A DNA stretch of 64,000 nucleotides from Bathynomus jamesi (taxonomy: Eukaryota > Arthropoda > Malacostraca > Isopoda > Cirolanidae). Positions within the stretch are counted from its first letter, which is position 1; each line of letters starts with the position of its first letter. The stretch spans positions 62,001 through 126,000 of the forward strand of contig JAJOZX010007504.1 of NCBI GenBank assembly GCA_023014485.1. Direction: 5' to 3'. Both the position numbers and the translations under genes were made by a program. The notes beneath the pieces are model-generated. The model made no database searches. It was not told the origin of the DNA and worked only from the letters and a program-made list of their open reading frames with translations. Positions 42,624 through 55,381 of this stretch are shown here, in pieces.

Positions 42624-44786
42624 ATGGTTGGATATATGATAACTCAAGTTCGAAGCTCTTGCTTTTATCTCCTTGAAGGAGATAAAGTGAAGGACAAGCT
42701 TCTTGGAAGCAAATTACCATCACGTGGAGAAGTATTGCCATGCTTCCTTCATCACCACACTAATCTCAAGGAGTTGAAGGAAAGTGCTCAAGTAGTGTGG
42801 GGTCAACTTGAAATATTTTGGAACAAAGCTCAAATCCCGACAAGGGAAAAATACAAAGGAATCCAAAAGATCTTGGACCTTCACCAAGATTGGATCAAAA
42901 TAAAAAAAGGACGAATGAGGAGGAGCCAGAAGCAGGTGAGTTGGATGATCAATGATAAATAAAATAGTTTCTCGAGAGTATGACATATTATACTGTACAA
43001 TAGTCAATACATTTATCATATATATATTATATATATTTATTATTTATATTTAGGTGTACAACGAAGAGGGACTCAAGGAGACACTTCGGAACCTATTTGA
43101 TATGGCACATGCTGATGCCTTGTCTCTAATCAAAAACCCAGAAGACAAGGCCTTCTTGCTGGCCCAGCGAGAGCCTGGAAGATGGGGATGCATGGTGGGA
43201 GTAGACAGAAAAACAAGCTGCCCACAGGAAGATGGAGGAGGAGATGCGAAAGAGAAAGGTGAGATTGTTCTTCAAATTCCTACTTTCATTTGATTGCAAT
43301 GATTAGGTTGTTCGTTAACACTAATTGTCCATTTTCTTCGATTGTATTGCAGGCAGTCAATGAAGGTGCATCAACGTCGGGTACAGCAGTATTGGTGTCC
43401 TCAACAGAATCCTCAGTCACTGACGAGTCATCCTCCACCGAAGATGAATGGGCAAAAGGTGGAAAGCGACCTCCAAAACAGGTGAAAAGAGTCAAGAATG
43501 TGATAACATCAAATCTAGCTGCTGCCCTAGATCGGACACACACTACGGACAGGATGGCAACCTACATAATAGCAGAGACTGCATTGAGCCTTGGCCACAG
43601 CCCAATGAATTTTAACATCACCCGGACCTCCATCAAACGGCAGAGAGAACGACATCGGATCATGATCTACAGTAGCCTAAAAGCTTCCTTTCAGTCCGGT
43701 CCTGCAATCATCCATTGGGATGGAAAACTTATTCCAGACCTCCTCAACACCAGAGACCATGCGCATGTGGATCGGCTGCCTGTGCTCATTTCCTCCTTTT
43801 CGGGTCAATCTCAGCTCCTTGGAGTCCCCAAAATACCAACTGGATCAGGAGAACACCAAGCCAGCGCAGTTTTTGAATTATTGACTGATTGGGGCCTCGA
43901 AGAATCTGTCGTGGGGATGTGTTTCGACACCACTGCCTCCAATGCTGGTCGTTTGAATGGAGCGTGTGTGTTGTTGGAGCAGAAGTTGAAGAAAGACCTT
44001 CTCCATTTTGCCTGCCGTCATCACATCATGGAAGTGATGATCGGTGGAGTTTTCACTGCTTGCTATGGCCCAACGAGTGGACCTGATGTTCCATTGTTCA
44101 GCAGGTTTCAGAGCAAATGGACCTTCATCGACACAGGAACATACGGCACTGGATGGGATGATGAAGAGGTGCATCGACTCTTGGCCCCCATTAGAGATTG
44201 GATTCTCCGCTTTGCTGAGGAAAAACACTCCTCAAAATCCTTTCGAGATGACTATCAGGAATTCCTCGATCTGTCCATCATTTTCTTGGGAGGGAGCATT
44301 GACAACTACACCTTCAAGCGACCTGGCCCCATGCACCAAGCCAGATGGTTATCTAAGGTGATCTATTCATTGAAGATGTGGCTGTTCAGGGGACAAATCC
44401 CAGCCCTCACTCCACGAGAGCAAAAGTGTCTTAAGGATGTCAGTGTCTTCGCTGTTTCCATCTACCTGCAGGCATGGATGACAGCGCCAATAGCTGCTGC
44501 TGCGCCTCGCAGCGACCTCAGTCTTCTGCAGAGTCTTCGGGAATACCATGACCCCAAAATTTCGGAAGTGGCATTAAAAAAACTCAGCGGTCATCTTTGG
44601 TATCTTTCGGAGGAGATGGTGGGCCTCGCGATTTTCGATCCTGAGGTGTCTGAAGAGACTAAAACAGCAATGGTGAAGGCGATGGAGGAAGTTGAAGGAA
44701 AGCCTGATTGCCAGAAGAGAAGGAAAGGTGTTGCTGAGGGGGCTTCAATCGAGTCACTAGCAACAGCAAACTCAAAAAGACTGCTG
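42624..44786 (+). pseudogene. LPT-family hAT-like transposase, exons 1-3 (best preserved)
   Basis: ATG 42624 follows an acceptor by ~30 bases. Exon 1 (to 42935) has SKLPSRGEVLPCFLHH and QVVWGQLEIFWNKAQIPT. Exon 2 (43054-43258) has ETLRNLFDMAHADALSLI and FLLAQREPGRWGCMVGVD, with a 1-base insertion in an A run. Exon 3 (from 43353) stays open and contains AIIHWDGKLIPD, VGMCFDTTASNAG, HFACRHHIMEVMI (C-x2-H), RPGPMHQARWLSK and LSGHLWYLSEE. All junctions are phase 0. The remaining C-terminus is at 49102-49381. I infer an RNase-H-fold hAT-like transposase. Confidence 0.85.
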
Positions 44787-47700
44787 GGTCATTCTCTGTC
44801 AGATCAACCAAAAAAAATTGAAATTAGCACCCTCATCTCTCATATTTTGCTGAAATTTGGTTTATAGGGAGTTTGTGAGCCCTGAATCCATTTCTGAAAT
44901 TATAAGGTCAATCCAACCAACGGTTCAAGAGATATGACCTCGGGCAATTTGAGGTCACTCGCGAGGTTACTAACATTTGGTGAGCCATAACTTGGGTAAT
45001 AATTGTCATAATTATATAAAAGTATATATATTTAGAATCAAAAAACGACAAGGAATCCAAATATGCAAGTTTTAGAACTCTAGGTTGAAAAATAAAAAAG
45101 TTACACTGTAACCAAAATTTGAGGTCACAATTTGACCTCTGGGGTATCAAATGAGAATTTTTTTTTTAAATGTAAAAAATGAAGGCATAGGCATTGGCTA
45201 TTAGAATCAGCAAAAAAAAGTTTGTTTATGTTAGTATTTTTCATGTAACTAACATATAAGTGAACACCATATTCATAAGTTGCGCGTCAATTCTACCTAT
45301 TTTTTCACACTTAAGCTCATAATTTGACCTATAGAAATTAAAATTACATTTTTTATAGATATAAAAAACAAAGTCAGAGTTCTTGACTAATAGAAACAAT
45401 CATAAAAAGTTTGTTTATGTTGGTACTTTTCATGTAACTAACTTATAAGTGAACACCATATTTATAAATTGCTTGTCATTTCAAGGAATTTTTATATCTT
45501 AGCTATCAATTTGACCTCAAGCTCCAAGAATTTAATAAAAATTGTATTTCACTGCTAATCTACACTGGCAATAATAGTTATAATAGTGAAAGGGGAAGAC
45601 TAAGCTCACATGTAGCCTAAACAAACCTGTTGAAACATGTTGCTACTTGTCTAAGTGCAGAATCAACACAGATAGTTGCAAAATTCCTTGTCTACAGGTT
45701 AGTACAGTTCCAGCCAGCACTGTGGGTGGCTGGTGGGTATGGTGTTTTAGTGAGCCTCAGAGACTATCAAGGCCTAAAATATTAAGTGTGTATAGCTATA
45801 TATTTTCTAAAAAATATATATTACCTAATTGTAAATCCTATATCTTACAGATCAAAATACAATGGTTCGGCACTTGAAATACTGCCAGGACCCTATTCAA
45901 AAACACAAGAAACGCATAACAATCAATCTTAGAAAAGTGACTGATGTACTTGTTGAAAAATGTGCTGGAAGAGTGAAAAAAGACTCATTGTTGTGTGTGA
46001 ACTGCTGGACACTGATAATGAAAACCCCACTATACTTAGTACCACTGGAAAACAACGAGTCTGAGCAGGATTCAAATGAATCATCTACTATCAGTGGCTT
46101 GAGTAACATCTCTTCAATTCAAGATCTGGACAATGACAGTGATTGCTTGATAAAGGAAAATCTTTCAACTTCAGTTGAACCAGTTCTAGCATTTCTGGAC
46201 CAAACACCAGTTAAAAAAAATAAGTAATAAATTAATATAATAACTTATACTTTACTACAAGGTCTGTTTGATCTACTATATAGCTAATTATATAGCATTT
46301 AAGGTACTATAATTAATATTTAATTACTAATATTCAGGTGTGTGAAACCTTTTTTTCTGTTCTTTTCAGAAGGGCTGTCATTAAGCCAGAAAAAGCGCAA
46401 GGCTCGTGGTAAGCTATCATCTGCTCAGAAACACCTGAAGGAGAGGCTAGAACTCAGTTATGGTGTTCAAATTACCGAGGAGGTAAGTGATACTTCAAAA
46501 CCTGAAACTAAATCTGAAAAACATCTAGACAAATTAATGAATGAATTGAAACAGTCATTCCTGGAGAGCAAATGTCACCATCACAAACTACAAATATTGA
46601 CACTCTCACCATACACAATTGAAAAAACAGCTAGTTTCTTTCAAACTACAACATACATGGTGAAAAGAAGCCGTTCACTTAAATCAGAACATGGAATCCT
46701 TCCGAAGATTCCACTAATGAGCAAAGGAAAAGTGATATCTGAAGAACACAAAGATATAGTTAGAAGATTCTATGAGTCAGAAGAGGTTAGTCGTATGTGT
46801 CCTGGCCAAAAGGATTGCGTGAAAGTTATCAGTGCTGAAGGTGCAATGAAGGTGCAAAAACAATTGGTCCTCGGGAATTTAAGAGAGATGTTTGAACTAT
46901 ATAAAAATGATGAAAAATCCCAAAATAGGATTTTCCACATTTGCAAAATTACAGCCATCATATTGTGTGCTTGCCGGTAGTGGTGGGACTCATTCTGTCT
47001 GTGTCTGCACATACCATCAAAATCCAAAATTGCAGCTGGCTGCATTGGGAAAGAGGTCTTTCATACAAGGATCTTATGGATTACAGTGTCTGCAGTACAG
47101 AGAGAGAGACTTGCATGATGCAACTTTGCAATGATTGCCCAAGAGAAGAGGGTGTCCTGGATTTTCTTGAGTTACTTGACAGTGTGAAATCAGCTCCAAA
47201 TGAAATATCTTACAAGCAATGGGTGACTGTTGACCGTTGTACAATGGTTGATAAGGTGGAGCCACTTCATGAATACTTATCATCCCTAAGCATGAAAATA
47301 TCCCGCATGGTTCGTCATCACTTTGTTGCTCAGCAACAATCACAGTACTTCAAGCAGTTGAAAGAAACACTACCACCTCAGAGCGAGGTAGTTATAGTAG
47401 GTGATTTCTCTGAGAATTATTCTTTCATTGTCCAGGATGCTGCCCAAGGGTTTCACTGGGACAATTCACAGTGTACAGTTCACCCTTTTGTCATCTATTA
47501 TAGATCATCTGCAGACCAGGAACTTAGCCATTTTAGTGTCTGTTTCTTATCTGCATCACTAAAACACAACACGTTTACTCATTCATATTGAAGCTTATGA
47601 CATATGTTAAATTCAGATGCCCACAATTGAAGAAGGTGCACTATTTCTCAGATGGATGTGCTGGCCAATATAAGAACAGATACAACTTCACAAATCTCTG

Positions 47701-49095
47701 TTACCATGAAGAGGATTTTGGTCTGTCTTGTGAATGGCACTTCTTTGCTACATCCCATGGCAAAAATGCATGTGATAGGATTGGAGGAACAGTGAAAAGA
47801 GCTACTGCTCGTGCCAGTTTGCAGAGAACTACAGAGAGGCAAATTCTTACACCAGAACACATGTTTCAGTTTTGTGAAGAAAACTTGAGCAAGAAGATAA
47901 ATTTTTTCTTTGTAACTACAGCTGATTTGAAAGATGCAGAAGAACGGTTGGAACATCGATTCAAGGATAGTAGGGCTATTCCTGGAACTCAGAAATATCA
48001 TAGATTTGTTCCCCTAAACAAGGAAGAACTGATGGTGTATCCCATTTCAAGTGGCATTGGAGAAAAGAAAAGAATAAGGAAAAGTCATTTTACTAATGAA
48101 CCTGCAATGCTTGGTAACCTAAAATGTGTCAAACCAGGAGAGTATGTTGGCTGCATTTATGACATGCAAGTTTGGTATGGAATTGTGGAGGAATATTGTG
48201 AAGAGTTTGATGATTTCACTGTGAACTTTCTACATCCCTCTGGGTCATCAGGATCAAGTGCATATTATTATCCATCAAACAAGGATTCATGTGCAGTGCC
48301 AGGACATCATATATTAACTGTAATGAGTTGTCCTACCCTAAGAGGAGGCAGCAGAATTCAATACATTTTTCCACAAAAAGAAATTGATGAGAGCATAGAG
48401 CATGCAAAAATTGTATTAGGTTAGCACATGAATCCTCTAAGTAGGTCTTCCCCTTTCACTATTATAACTATTATTGCCAGTGTAGATTAGCAGTGAAATA
48501 CAATTTTACATTTTTTGCCTTTGTTTTTATATCTATAAAAAAATGTAATTTTAATTTCTATAGGTCAAATTATGAGCTTAAGTGTGAAAAAATAGGTAGA
48601 ATTGACGCACAACTTATGAATATGGTGTTCACTTATATGTTAGTTACATGAAAAATACTAACATAAACAAACTTTTTTTGCTGATTCTAATAGCCAATGC
48701 CTATGCCTTCATTTTTTACATTTAAAAAAAAAATTCTCATTTGATACCCCAGAGGTCAAATCGTGACCTCAAATTTTGGTTACAGTGTAACTTTTTTATT
48801 TTTCAACCTAGAGTTCTAAAACTTGCATATTTGGATTCCTTGTCGTTTTCTGATTCTAAATATATATACTTTTATATAATTGTGACCATTATTACCCAAG
48901 TTATGGGTCGCCAAATGTTAGTGACCTCGCAAGTGACCTCAAATTTCCCGAGGTCATATCTCTTGAACCGTTGGTCGGATTGACCTTATAATTTCAGAAA
49001 TGGATTCAGGGCCCACAAACTCCCTATAAACCAAATTTCAGCAAAATCTGAGAGATGAGGGTGTTAGGCACTGGTTGATCTGACAGAGAATGACC
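44787..49095 (+). mobile_element. GGTCATTC-family element, copy 3
   Basis: Termini GGTCATTCTCTGTCAGATC and the complement ending GAATGACC, followed inside by a longer TIR (CACCCTCATCTCTCA.., ~350 bases or more, including AACGGTTCAAGAGATATGAC). Perfect 6-bp duplication CTGCTG (44781-44786, 49096-49101). Removing the element and one CTGCTG joins NSKR-LLLSLG in the host gene. Its interior is far diverged from copies 1 and 2, so this is a separate subfamily. Confidence 0.9.
45862..48424 (+). pseudogene. GGTCATTC-family gene, copy 3 (frameshifted)
   Basis: Exon 1 (45862-46224): MVRHLKYCQDPIQKHKKR, LLCVNCWTLI and an acidic Ser-rich linker. Exon 2 (after TTCTTTTCAG, ~46370): LSLSQKKRKARGKLSSAQ, HHHKLQILTLSPYTIEKT, SFFQTTTYMVKRSRSLKS (HTH-like), CPGQKDCVKV. 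A frameshift at an A run (46913-46917) leads to NPKIGFSTFAKLQPSYC and GTHSVCVCTYHQNPKL, another near 47070 to VIVGDFSENYSFIVQDAA, another near 47570 to HYFSDGCAGQYKNRYNF and ATSHGKNACDRIGGTVKR. The Tudor-like end (KPGEYVGCIYDMQVWYGIVE) is intact. Stop 48424. Confidence 0.85.
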
Positions 49096-49101
49096 CTGCT
49101 G

Positions 49102-49381
49102 TTGTCTCTGGGGGTCAGGTGTGGGATACCTGAGGAAGGAGGTGCAGGATTGGGACAGTGATCCTGATTACCAAATAGCGAAGAAATCAGTGACAAACCT
49201 CTCTGTCGTGAACGATCATGCAGAGAGGGGGGTTGCTCTCATTAATGAATACAACGGCTGCCACACCAGGAATGAAGAACAACTGCAGTATCTCCTGCAA
49301 GTTGTTGCTAACTACAGGAAGCAGTTTCCTCAACCACTGAAGTCAGCCTGGCAACTGGGCGAGAAAACAAAGATCAAATGA
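49102..49381 (+). pseudogene. hAT-like transposon 2, transposase C-terminus
   Basis: Continues the gene broken at 44786. After a frame change near 49120 it reads GYLRKEVQDWDSDPDYQI, SVVNDHAERGVALINEYN, NEEQLQYLLQVVANYRKQFP, TGA 49379-49381. It aligns with the C-terminus at 4730-4923 (VINDAAE.GIALAQRYN), which fixes the arginine lost there to a stop. Confidence 0.8.
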
Positions 49382-50486
49382 GGTGCAGAGGGAATTGTTA
49401 GTCAATTCATTTCGGAATTGTTAGTTACTCTAATAGTCATGTACTGTCACCAAGATTAACTTTGCTGTGATTTTCAGATTATACCAAAACTTCGTGTCAT
49501 GTGCTACCCCTACAAATTAACTGATTCAAATAAAACTTTCCCAGAGGTGTTTTCTCATCCATCCTCATAAGTTACAACCCAGCAATAAAAACAAATCACA
49601 AAAAAAAATTCCACCCCTATAAGAGTGGACCACCCTAATAGACAGTCTCTAGTCACTTGGTTGATATGCAGCTTCTAAGTTTTGTATCAATTCCAGAATG
49701 TTATTGCAGTAGACAAGTGTGTTGTACATAAAAAAATATGGCACAAATTTCTTTTCATGATGTCTACCAAGAAAATGATGTTCCAGGAGCAAGTAGGTGT
49801 TTTGCTTGGAGTCTAGATCCCAGAACTTCTGCGGAGTCTGTTGGCAAATCTAGATCTCTAACAAAATTATTCAGCTCACTTTGTGTGAAAGGTTGAGGTT
49901 CATAAATTGCTTCACCTGGTTTGTAGCAATCAGTATCATTTTCAGCTTCAGGGAGACTCTAATATGAGTTTTTCAAGCTGTTGTGATGAGGGAATAGGCA
50001 CATTTGGGACATGTTTTATAGGTCACAGTGCAGATTGAAGGTTGGGATAGGAAATCTCTCTTGTTTTTCATGTTATAACCTTCAATGTTAACAGTGTAAA
50101 AGTAACAGTCATCCATGTGGTTCTTAGGTTCACACCATACCATGGGTACTCCAAAGTTCAGTGACTTCTTTCTACCTTTACTCCAGGTTCTCAAAGCCTC
50201 AACACAAGTTTGACAAACTGTATGTGGAGCCCATGACTTATCTTGATCTCCAAGTTTCATTCCAAAATAGGCATGATACATTTTCTTGACAAAATCTGTG
50301 ATCTTCTGTCTTTGTTTTTGCACCACAAAACTGCCACAAATATAGCAAAATATGTCAAGAATTATTTGTACAACCTCTTGTTGCCATAATGAGCAAATCT
50401 AAAAGAAACGAATATTAAAATTATAAATATATATATATACACAGGGTGGTGCAAAAGTCGTGCATCATAGGAATTTTCAGTGTTGA

Positions 50487-50740
50487 CTATAATATATTAA
50501 CAATAGATGAGAGGGTGAGCTTGGTTTTAATGTATCGAATATCAGGTACAACAAATCGCTGAATCAGTAGGAGCATTCCTCTCTGAAACACAGCTCTCCA
50601 GGTTGGAACTTCTGTGGGAAATAACTGCTTGCCTGGACCCACCAGATCACTCAGCTTTGAACCAGAACTTTTTCTGGTCTTTCGTCCTTGCTTAGCCATG
50701 GTGGCTACACAATCTTCACCAAGCTTTGTATCTGAAACAT
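50487..50740 (-). pseudogene. N-terminal exon of an LPT-type transposon gene
   Basis: The frame reads MAKQGRKTRKSSGSKLSDLV, then GPGKQLFPTEVPTWRAVFQR and GMLLL. The V-P-T-x-x-x-V motif and basic start match the N-termini at 37653 (LPTHIQVARHFLFL), 63881 (LPTYEGVFKYYL) and 8079 (PPTLHQVIQYSYFL). The frame runs out at 50487. No core domain is present. Confidence 0.5.
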
Positions 50741-50923
50741 AGAAAATTATCATAGTGAAACTCTAGTAGCCTATAACAACCGTTACAATGGTTTTGTTTG
50801 GTAAGAAACCAGTCTGTTACATTTGTACTACAGTCTATGTCCCGCACAGCTGTTCTGTACATAACCAGAAAATGAAAAAGTGGGAATTTGAACACTTAAA
50901 CGTGATTTTGAACAAAAGTTCAA

Positions 50924-50986
50924 GAAAACAAACCCCTCCTAAAATTTAATTTTAGTAAAATTAAATTTTAGGAGGGGTTTGTTTTC
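50924..50986. repeat. Perfect 31-bp-arm palindrome with a 1-base centre
   Basis: Arms 50924-50954 and 50956-50986 are exact complements (GAAAACAAACCCCTCCT..), with a single G between. It is uninterrupted, so it is recent or maintained, and would extrude as a cruciform. It lies in non-coding sequence of the 50440-51290 element. Confidence 0.95.
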
Positions 50987-51299
50987 TTTTACATAGGAAT
51001 ACATACTGCCAATCTTGAAATTTGCGCTTCAATGAGCATGATACACCCTAACACACTGCTCCTTCAAGTCTGCCATTTCTCTTCTCGCAAAAATCGCATA
51101 AAACCACTAACACTAATGCACAAAAACACAAAAACACTTGTGAAAAAAAACGTGCGTGTGTATCACCATGTCACTCAGCACACTGCTTCATGATAAAGCT
51201 GTTTAGTGCTATCTAGCAGCCCAAGTCCGTACTATGGCCTGTTAGCACTCCACGCTGCCAGTCCAAGAACTTTTGGACTGTACCTCGTATAAGGATATG

Positions 51300-51600
51300 A
51301 AGACACTAATTTATAGTAGTTTATTCCATTATTATTTTACTTAACTGGCTCTATTTTTTAAAGTTCAATAATTTAGTTTATTCTAATAATTTAGTTAATT
51401 ACATTAAATATCAAATTCATTAATCATTAAATTTATCAGTAAAGGCTTTACATTATATATTCAATAATTTTACTTTTACATCATTCAGTACAAAAATACT
51501 TTATATTATTCTTAATTCATTAACTATTAAGCCTAACAATTTATTCTACTTTGTAATGATGCTAAAAAAGTTTTAACTTGTTAAACTTATAAATACAGTA
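51300..51600. other. AT-rich gene-free spacer
   Basis: Repeats of TAATTTAGTTTATT-like words; no gene or terminus recognised. Confidence 0.4.
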
Positions 51601-52153
51601 CAGTCAATCCCTGGTATCCACTGTTAATTGGTTCCTTACAAACATAATGGATAATGAAAATACAGATTATGAATAATGAATAAGGATTTCCCATGGACAC
51701 AATATTATAAATGAGGGTTACATTCCCAGGTCTCCAGGTCTTTAGTATAAAGTGTCTTTAATAGTTGAAAAATTACTTTCTAACATGTTTTTAGCCTTGA
51801 TATAATGCAGTATAAGTCTCCAAAGACATATAAAATGAACATCAAACAATAAATAAAGCAATAAAAATTAAACAATGAATTAAGAAGGATCACTACTAGA
51901 ATGTTTAGAGGCCATTGTAAATAAATTTAATCTATTATTTCATCAAATAATAACCAGAGCAACGCGAGACAACCATCCAGTATGGCATTCAGAGAACAGA
52001 CTGAAGGCAGATTTGGAGTTTGAAAGTTCTAGACACTGCCATAGACAATGAATGGATGAATGAATAATGAAATGTGTGTCGCTTCACTTCAGGGCTAACA
52101 GAAAAAAAAATGAATAAGTTGAAATGCACAGTGGATATGAGGGGAATGGCATT
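51601..52153. mobile_element. Tigger-like MITE
   Basis: The left end CAGTCAATCCCTGGTATCCA and the right end CAGTGGATATGAGGGGAATG are imperfect inverted repeats of the CAGTCR..CCC Tigger type. No coding region. Confidence 0.55.
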
Positions 52154-52733
52154 AATTGATTAACAACAAATAAGTGAAAAAATTAATAACAGGATGATGG
52201 ATAATGGGTGGACTGCTCAAGAATTCCATCACTCAAAATTAATATTTTATATTTATAAATCATCTGGCTCCCCATCACTGGTCAGCGACATGAGGCTGAC
52301 ACTGTTCTCCATGTGTCATGGTCTTGTAACAACTCCCCTGCTTCCTCTCTCTCTCTCTCCACACCAATCCACTCGAGATCTCTGTCCAGCATTCCCCTCC
52401 ACCGTGTTCTCAGCCTACCAACTGGCCTCCTGCCCCTCATCTCTGCTCTCCAGGTTCTTGCTGGTATTCTTTCCTCCTCCATCCTTTCCAAATGCCCATA
52501 AAACACCAACCTCCTCCATCTCAACCTCACACTCACCAGAATCTGATTTAACCTCCTCCTTATAACATCATTCCTGACAAAGTCATCCCATGTCACACCT
52601 TCCATTCTCCTCAACAACCTCATCTCAAATGCATCCAACCTCCTCTCATCCATCTGTGTCAGTGTCCATGCCATCACTCCATACAGCAAGATTGAAAGCA
52701 CCACTGCATTAAACACTCATCTTTATCCTAGTA

Positions 52734-53237
52734 CAGTACTCTTGAAAATTTGGCACTTCAAAATCCAGCACATTTTGAAATCACTAATTTTAAAATCATA
52801 AAGGAAAATAATAAGTCACGCTGCTTCAGAGAATAGTAAATCCATTTGTGAGCAGAAATCATTGCATAAACCTAAATTAGATCAACTTAATAGTTTTATA
52901 CAAGTGGTTTGCTTTAAAAAGGTCAGGTGTTGCTATTTCTGGGTCCATTCTGTCAATGTAGGAACAACAATATTTTTAGACTGAGCTTAGAATACAATTT
53001 TCAAATAAATAAAGTTCCTTAATTACGTTTAATTGACAATGATGTTCTATAACACATTACTGGCCCAGTGGCTCTTATAACTACAATCTTTGGATTAATA
53101 AAACTAAGTTCGTGTTCATTTTTTTTTTTTACCCTGTACTTTATTATTATAATAAAATGACCTCTCGAAAACATAGCATATTTTAAAATCTGGCACATGC
53201 AAATCCCAAAGGGTGCCAGATTCTAGAGAGTTTACTG
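52734..53237. mobile_element. Tigger-like MITE in the LINE (504 bp)
   Basis: Ends CAGTACTCTTGAAAATTTGG and (complement) CAGTAAACTCTCTAGAATCT, flanked by TA (52732-52733, 53238-53239). Both ends contain TCTGGCAC or TTTGGCAC. No gene. Confidence 0.85.
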
Positions 53238-55381
53238 TACTAACCTCTCTCCTTCTCCACAACTTGCACATCAGGGCATTATATGCTGCCACAGCTCCTG
53301 CCATTCTCCTCTCAATATCCTTAAAGCACCTTCCATCCTCTGTGAATATGCTTCCCAGATATATAAATTCTTCCACCTGTTTCAATCTTTCTCCTCTTAA
53401 TTCCATATCCTCCGCATTAAACCATTCCCTTTCTTGACTAACACACACAACTTCTGTCATTCTTGTGCTAATGTTTATTCCAAAATCCTGTGTTACACAC
53501 TCCATTTTATTTATTAACAATGCCAACATCACCCACATATCCATCAGCACTGCCACATCATCTGCAAAGTCCAAGTCAATTATTCTCTCTCCACCCACCA
53601 TTACACCAGCCACATTTCCCTCCACCACCTTCATCATCATGTTGTCTGTATATATGTTAAATAATGTTGGTGATAACACACACACTTGTCTCAAGCCTGT
53701 CTTTATTCCAAAATACTCGCTGCTTTCCCCATCCACTCTCACACAGATACACACATCATTATACCAACTTCTCAACATATTCACCACCCTCACTGGAACA
53801 CCATAGTGTTCAGCAACCCTCGACATACCCTCTCTCCAGACTGAATCATATGCCTTCTGAAGATTCACAAATGCCATACAAACTGGCTAAACATATTCCC
53901 ACTTCTCAATAACTTGTCTTAATGTAAATATTTGTTCCACTATTGACCTACCTATTCTAAAACCTGCCTGTTGCTCTCTAAATTTTTCCTCAAGATCATC
54001 CTTTATTCTGTTCAACATTATTTGCATGAATACCTTACTTGCCACAGAAATCAAACTTATTCCCCTATAATTCCCACACACACCACCTTACTTCCCTTGT
54101 TCTTAAATAGTGGAACCATGATTGCTTTCTTCCAGTCTGATGGTACCTCTCCACTTTCCCACACCTTATTAAACAGCTATACCAAAACCCTCTTCATTGC
54201 TTCCCCCTCCTTCAACAACTCCAGTACACACCGCACACACACCTGCTACCTTCCTGTTCTTAAGTGACTTCAATGCTTTTTTGACTTCATCCATAGTAAT
54301 CTCTTCATTACTGTTCATTCTGTTCTATCTAGTTGTTGTAACACTTCCACATTTTCATTAGGATCGTAAACTTTTCAAAGTACTGTATTTTGCAAACACC
54401 TCACTTCTTTTCTTTTCCACTAGTTTTCAGTTCCCCATCTTCATCTCTAATTCCACCTGTTCCTCTATGTTGCCTTTATTTACAGCTCTTCAAGAACTTA
54501 ACTGCTGCAAACATACTGTACAAGTCCCCTCTCCATCCAGCATCCTCAATCTCCATAGCCTTCTCTTCCCAATAGCTATTTATTTTTGTCATCTCTCAAG
54601 CTTCTGTGTAGGTTTCTAATCATACTTCTTTGACCTCTAAGCTTTACCTTTCCTTTGTCACTCTCACAATCCTACATGGAATTCCTTACATCCTTCTGTT
54701 TTACATTTAATTCCCTTGATCTCATGCTTATCCAAGGTTTGGAGTTTTTCTTCTTATATCCAAGCACCTCCCTAGCCACTTCTTTTATACTATCCTTGAT
54801 GATCTTCCACTGTTCTTCCACATCCATATCTTCCCTGCCAATTGACTCTTCAAATCTACCTCCAATACTCACTTTGTATTCTTCTCTTACAGTCTCACAC
54901 TTCAACTTTTCCACATCATACTTTCTATTATCTTCTCCCTCATATTGGGCTCTCAGCTTCACATGTATCTTTGCTATAACTAGCTTATGGTCCAAGGGTA
55001 CAACACATCCACGAAAGACTAGTATCCAATACTGACTCCACTTCCTGTTCACTATCATGAAGTCTATTAAATTTTGTGTTCTGCCATCTGGGGACAGCTA
55101 AGTCATCTTGTGCTCTGGTTTGTGGTTAAATAATTCATGATTTGATTTTCAGCCCAAGCACCACACACAACTCAACCAGTCCCCATCCATTATCATTCCT
55201 CACACCAACACCAAATTTACCCAGCACACCACCCCACACCCTCTCCTCATGACAAACAACCTTAGCAGTTAGATCCCCCATCAGTACCATTAAATCATGA
55301 TGCTCTACTCTTTCCAATTCACTGTTTAACGCTTCATAAAACTGATCTTTCACTTCTTCACTGTCCTCTGTTGGTGCATAC

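Larger units (their letters stand above)
42378..49637 (+). mobile_element. hAT-like DNA transposon 2 (LPT family) with a nested element
   Basis: Termini TAGGGTGGTCCATAAAA and AAGAGTGGACCACCCTA, with subterminal inverted blocks (AGAGGTGTTTTCTCAT, TGTGCTACCCCTA). Target duplication ATAGACAC (42368-42375) and ATAGACAG (49638-49645), one mismatch; two extra bases (TG) precede the left terminus. Same terminal sequence as the element at 2471. The gene on plus (42624-44786, 49102-49381) is split by GGTCATTC-family copy 3. Confidence 0.85.
41497..50400 (-). pseudogene. FHQDI-family transposon gene, copy 2, split by a hAT-like element
   Basis: 5' part at 50400-49638: IFCYICGSFVVQ, DFVKKMYHAYFGMKLGD, TVCQTCVEALRTWSKG, FGVPMVWCEPKNHMDDC, then frameshifted EVLGSRLQAKHLLAPGT up to the insertion. 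3' part at 42377-41497: IDSSKTSMKRV, VVCGDLKVLCMLLGQQ, YTKMSCCLCEWDS, KVLLPPLHIKLGL, SHLDSFPVNLGS, EEQEGFHQDIKTMEKRYQG, stop 41497. Without the hAT element and one duplication the junction reads RLSIDSSK, the family's RLFIDSSK. It lacks the intron at GDLK present in copy 1. Multiple frameshifts; one residue is lost in EEQ-GERF. Confidence 0.8.
50440..51290 (-). mobile_element. Short Tc1/mariner-type or LPT-related element
   Basis: Left end ACAGGGTGGTGCAAAAGTCG; right end, complemented, ACGAGGTACAGTCCAAAAGT; TA-rich flanks. The inverted similarity is partial, so the limits are approximate. It carries one short minus-strand coding piece and a perfect hairpin (50924-50986). Confidence 0.45.

Noticed and set aside
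43878..44228. Minus-strand ORFs opposite long coding regions (also 3116-3364, 11459-11752, 47648-48001)
   Set aside because: They are antisense shadows of the transposase frames, with no motif of their own.
44824..49067. 4-bp TTAG duplication as the target site of copy 3
   Set aside because: TTAG flanks an inner part of the TIR only. The inverted repeat continues outward to GGTCATTC, where a perfect 6-bp CTGCTG is found and the host frame is restored.
52194..54575. Plus-strand Pro/Ser/Leu-rich ORFs
   Set aside because: Antisense of a minus-strand LINE that has clear RT motifs including FADD; composition is that of complemented coding DNA.
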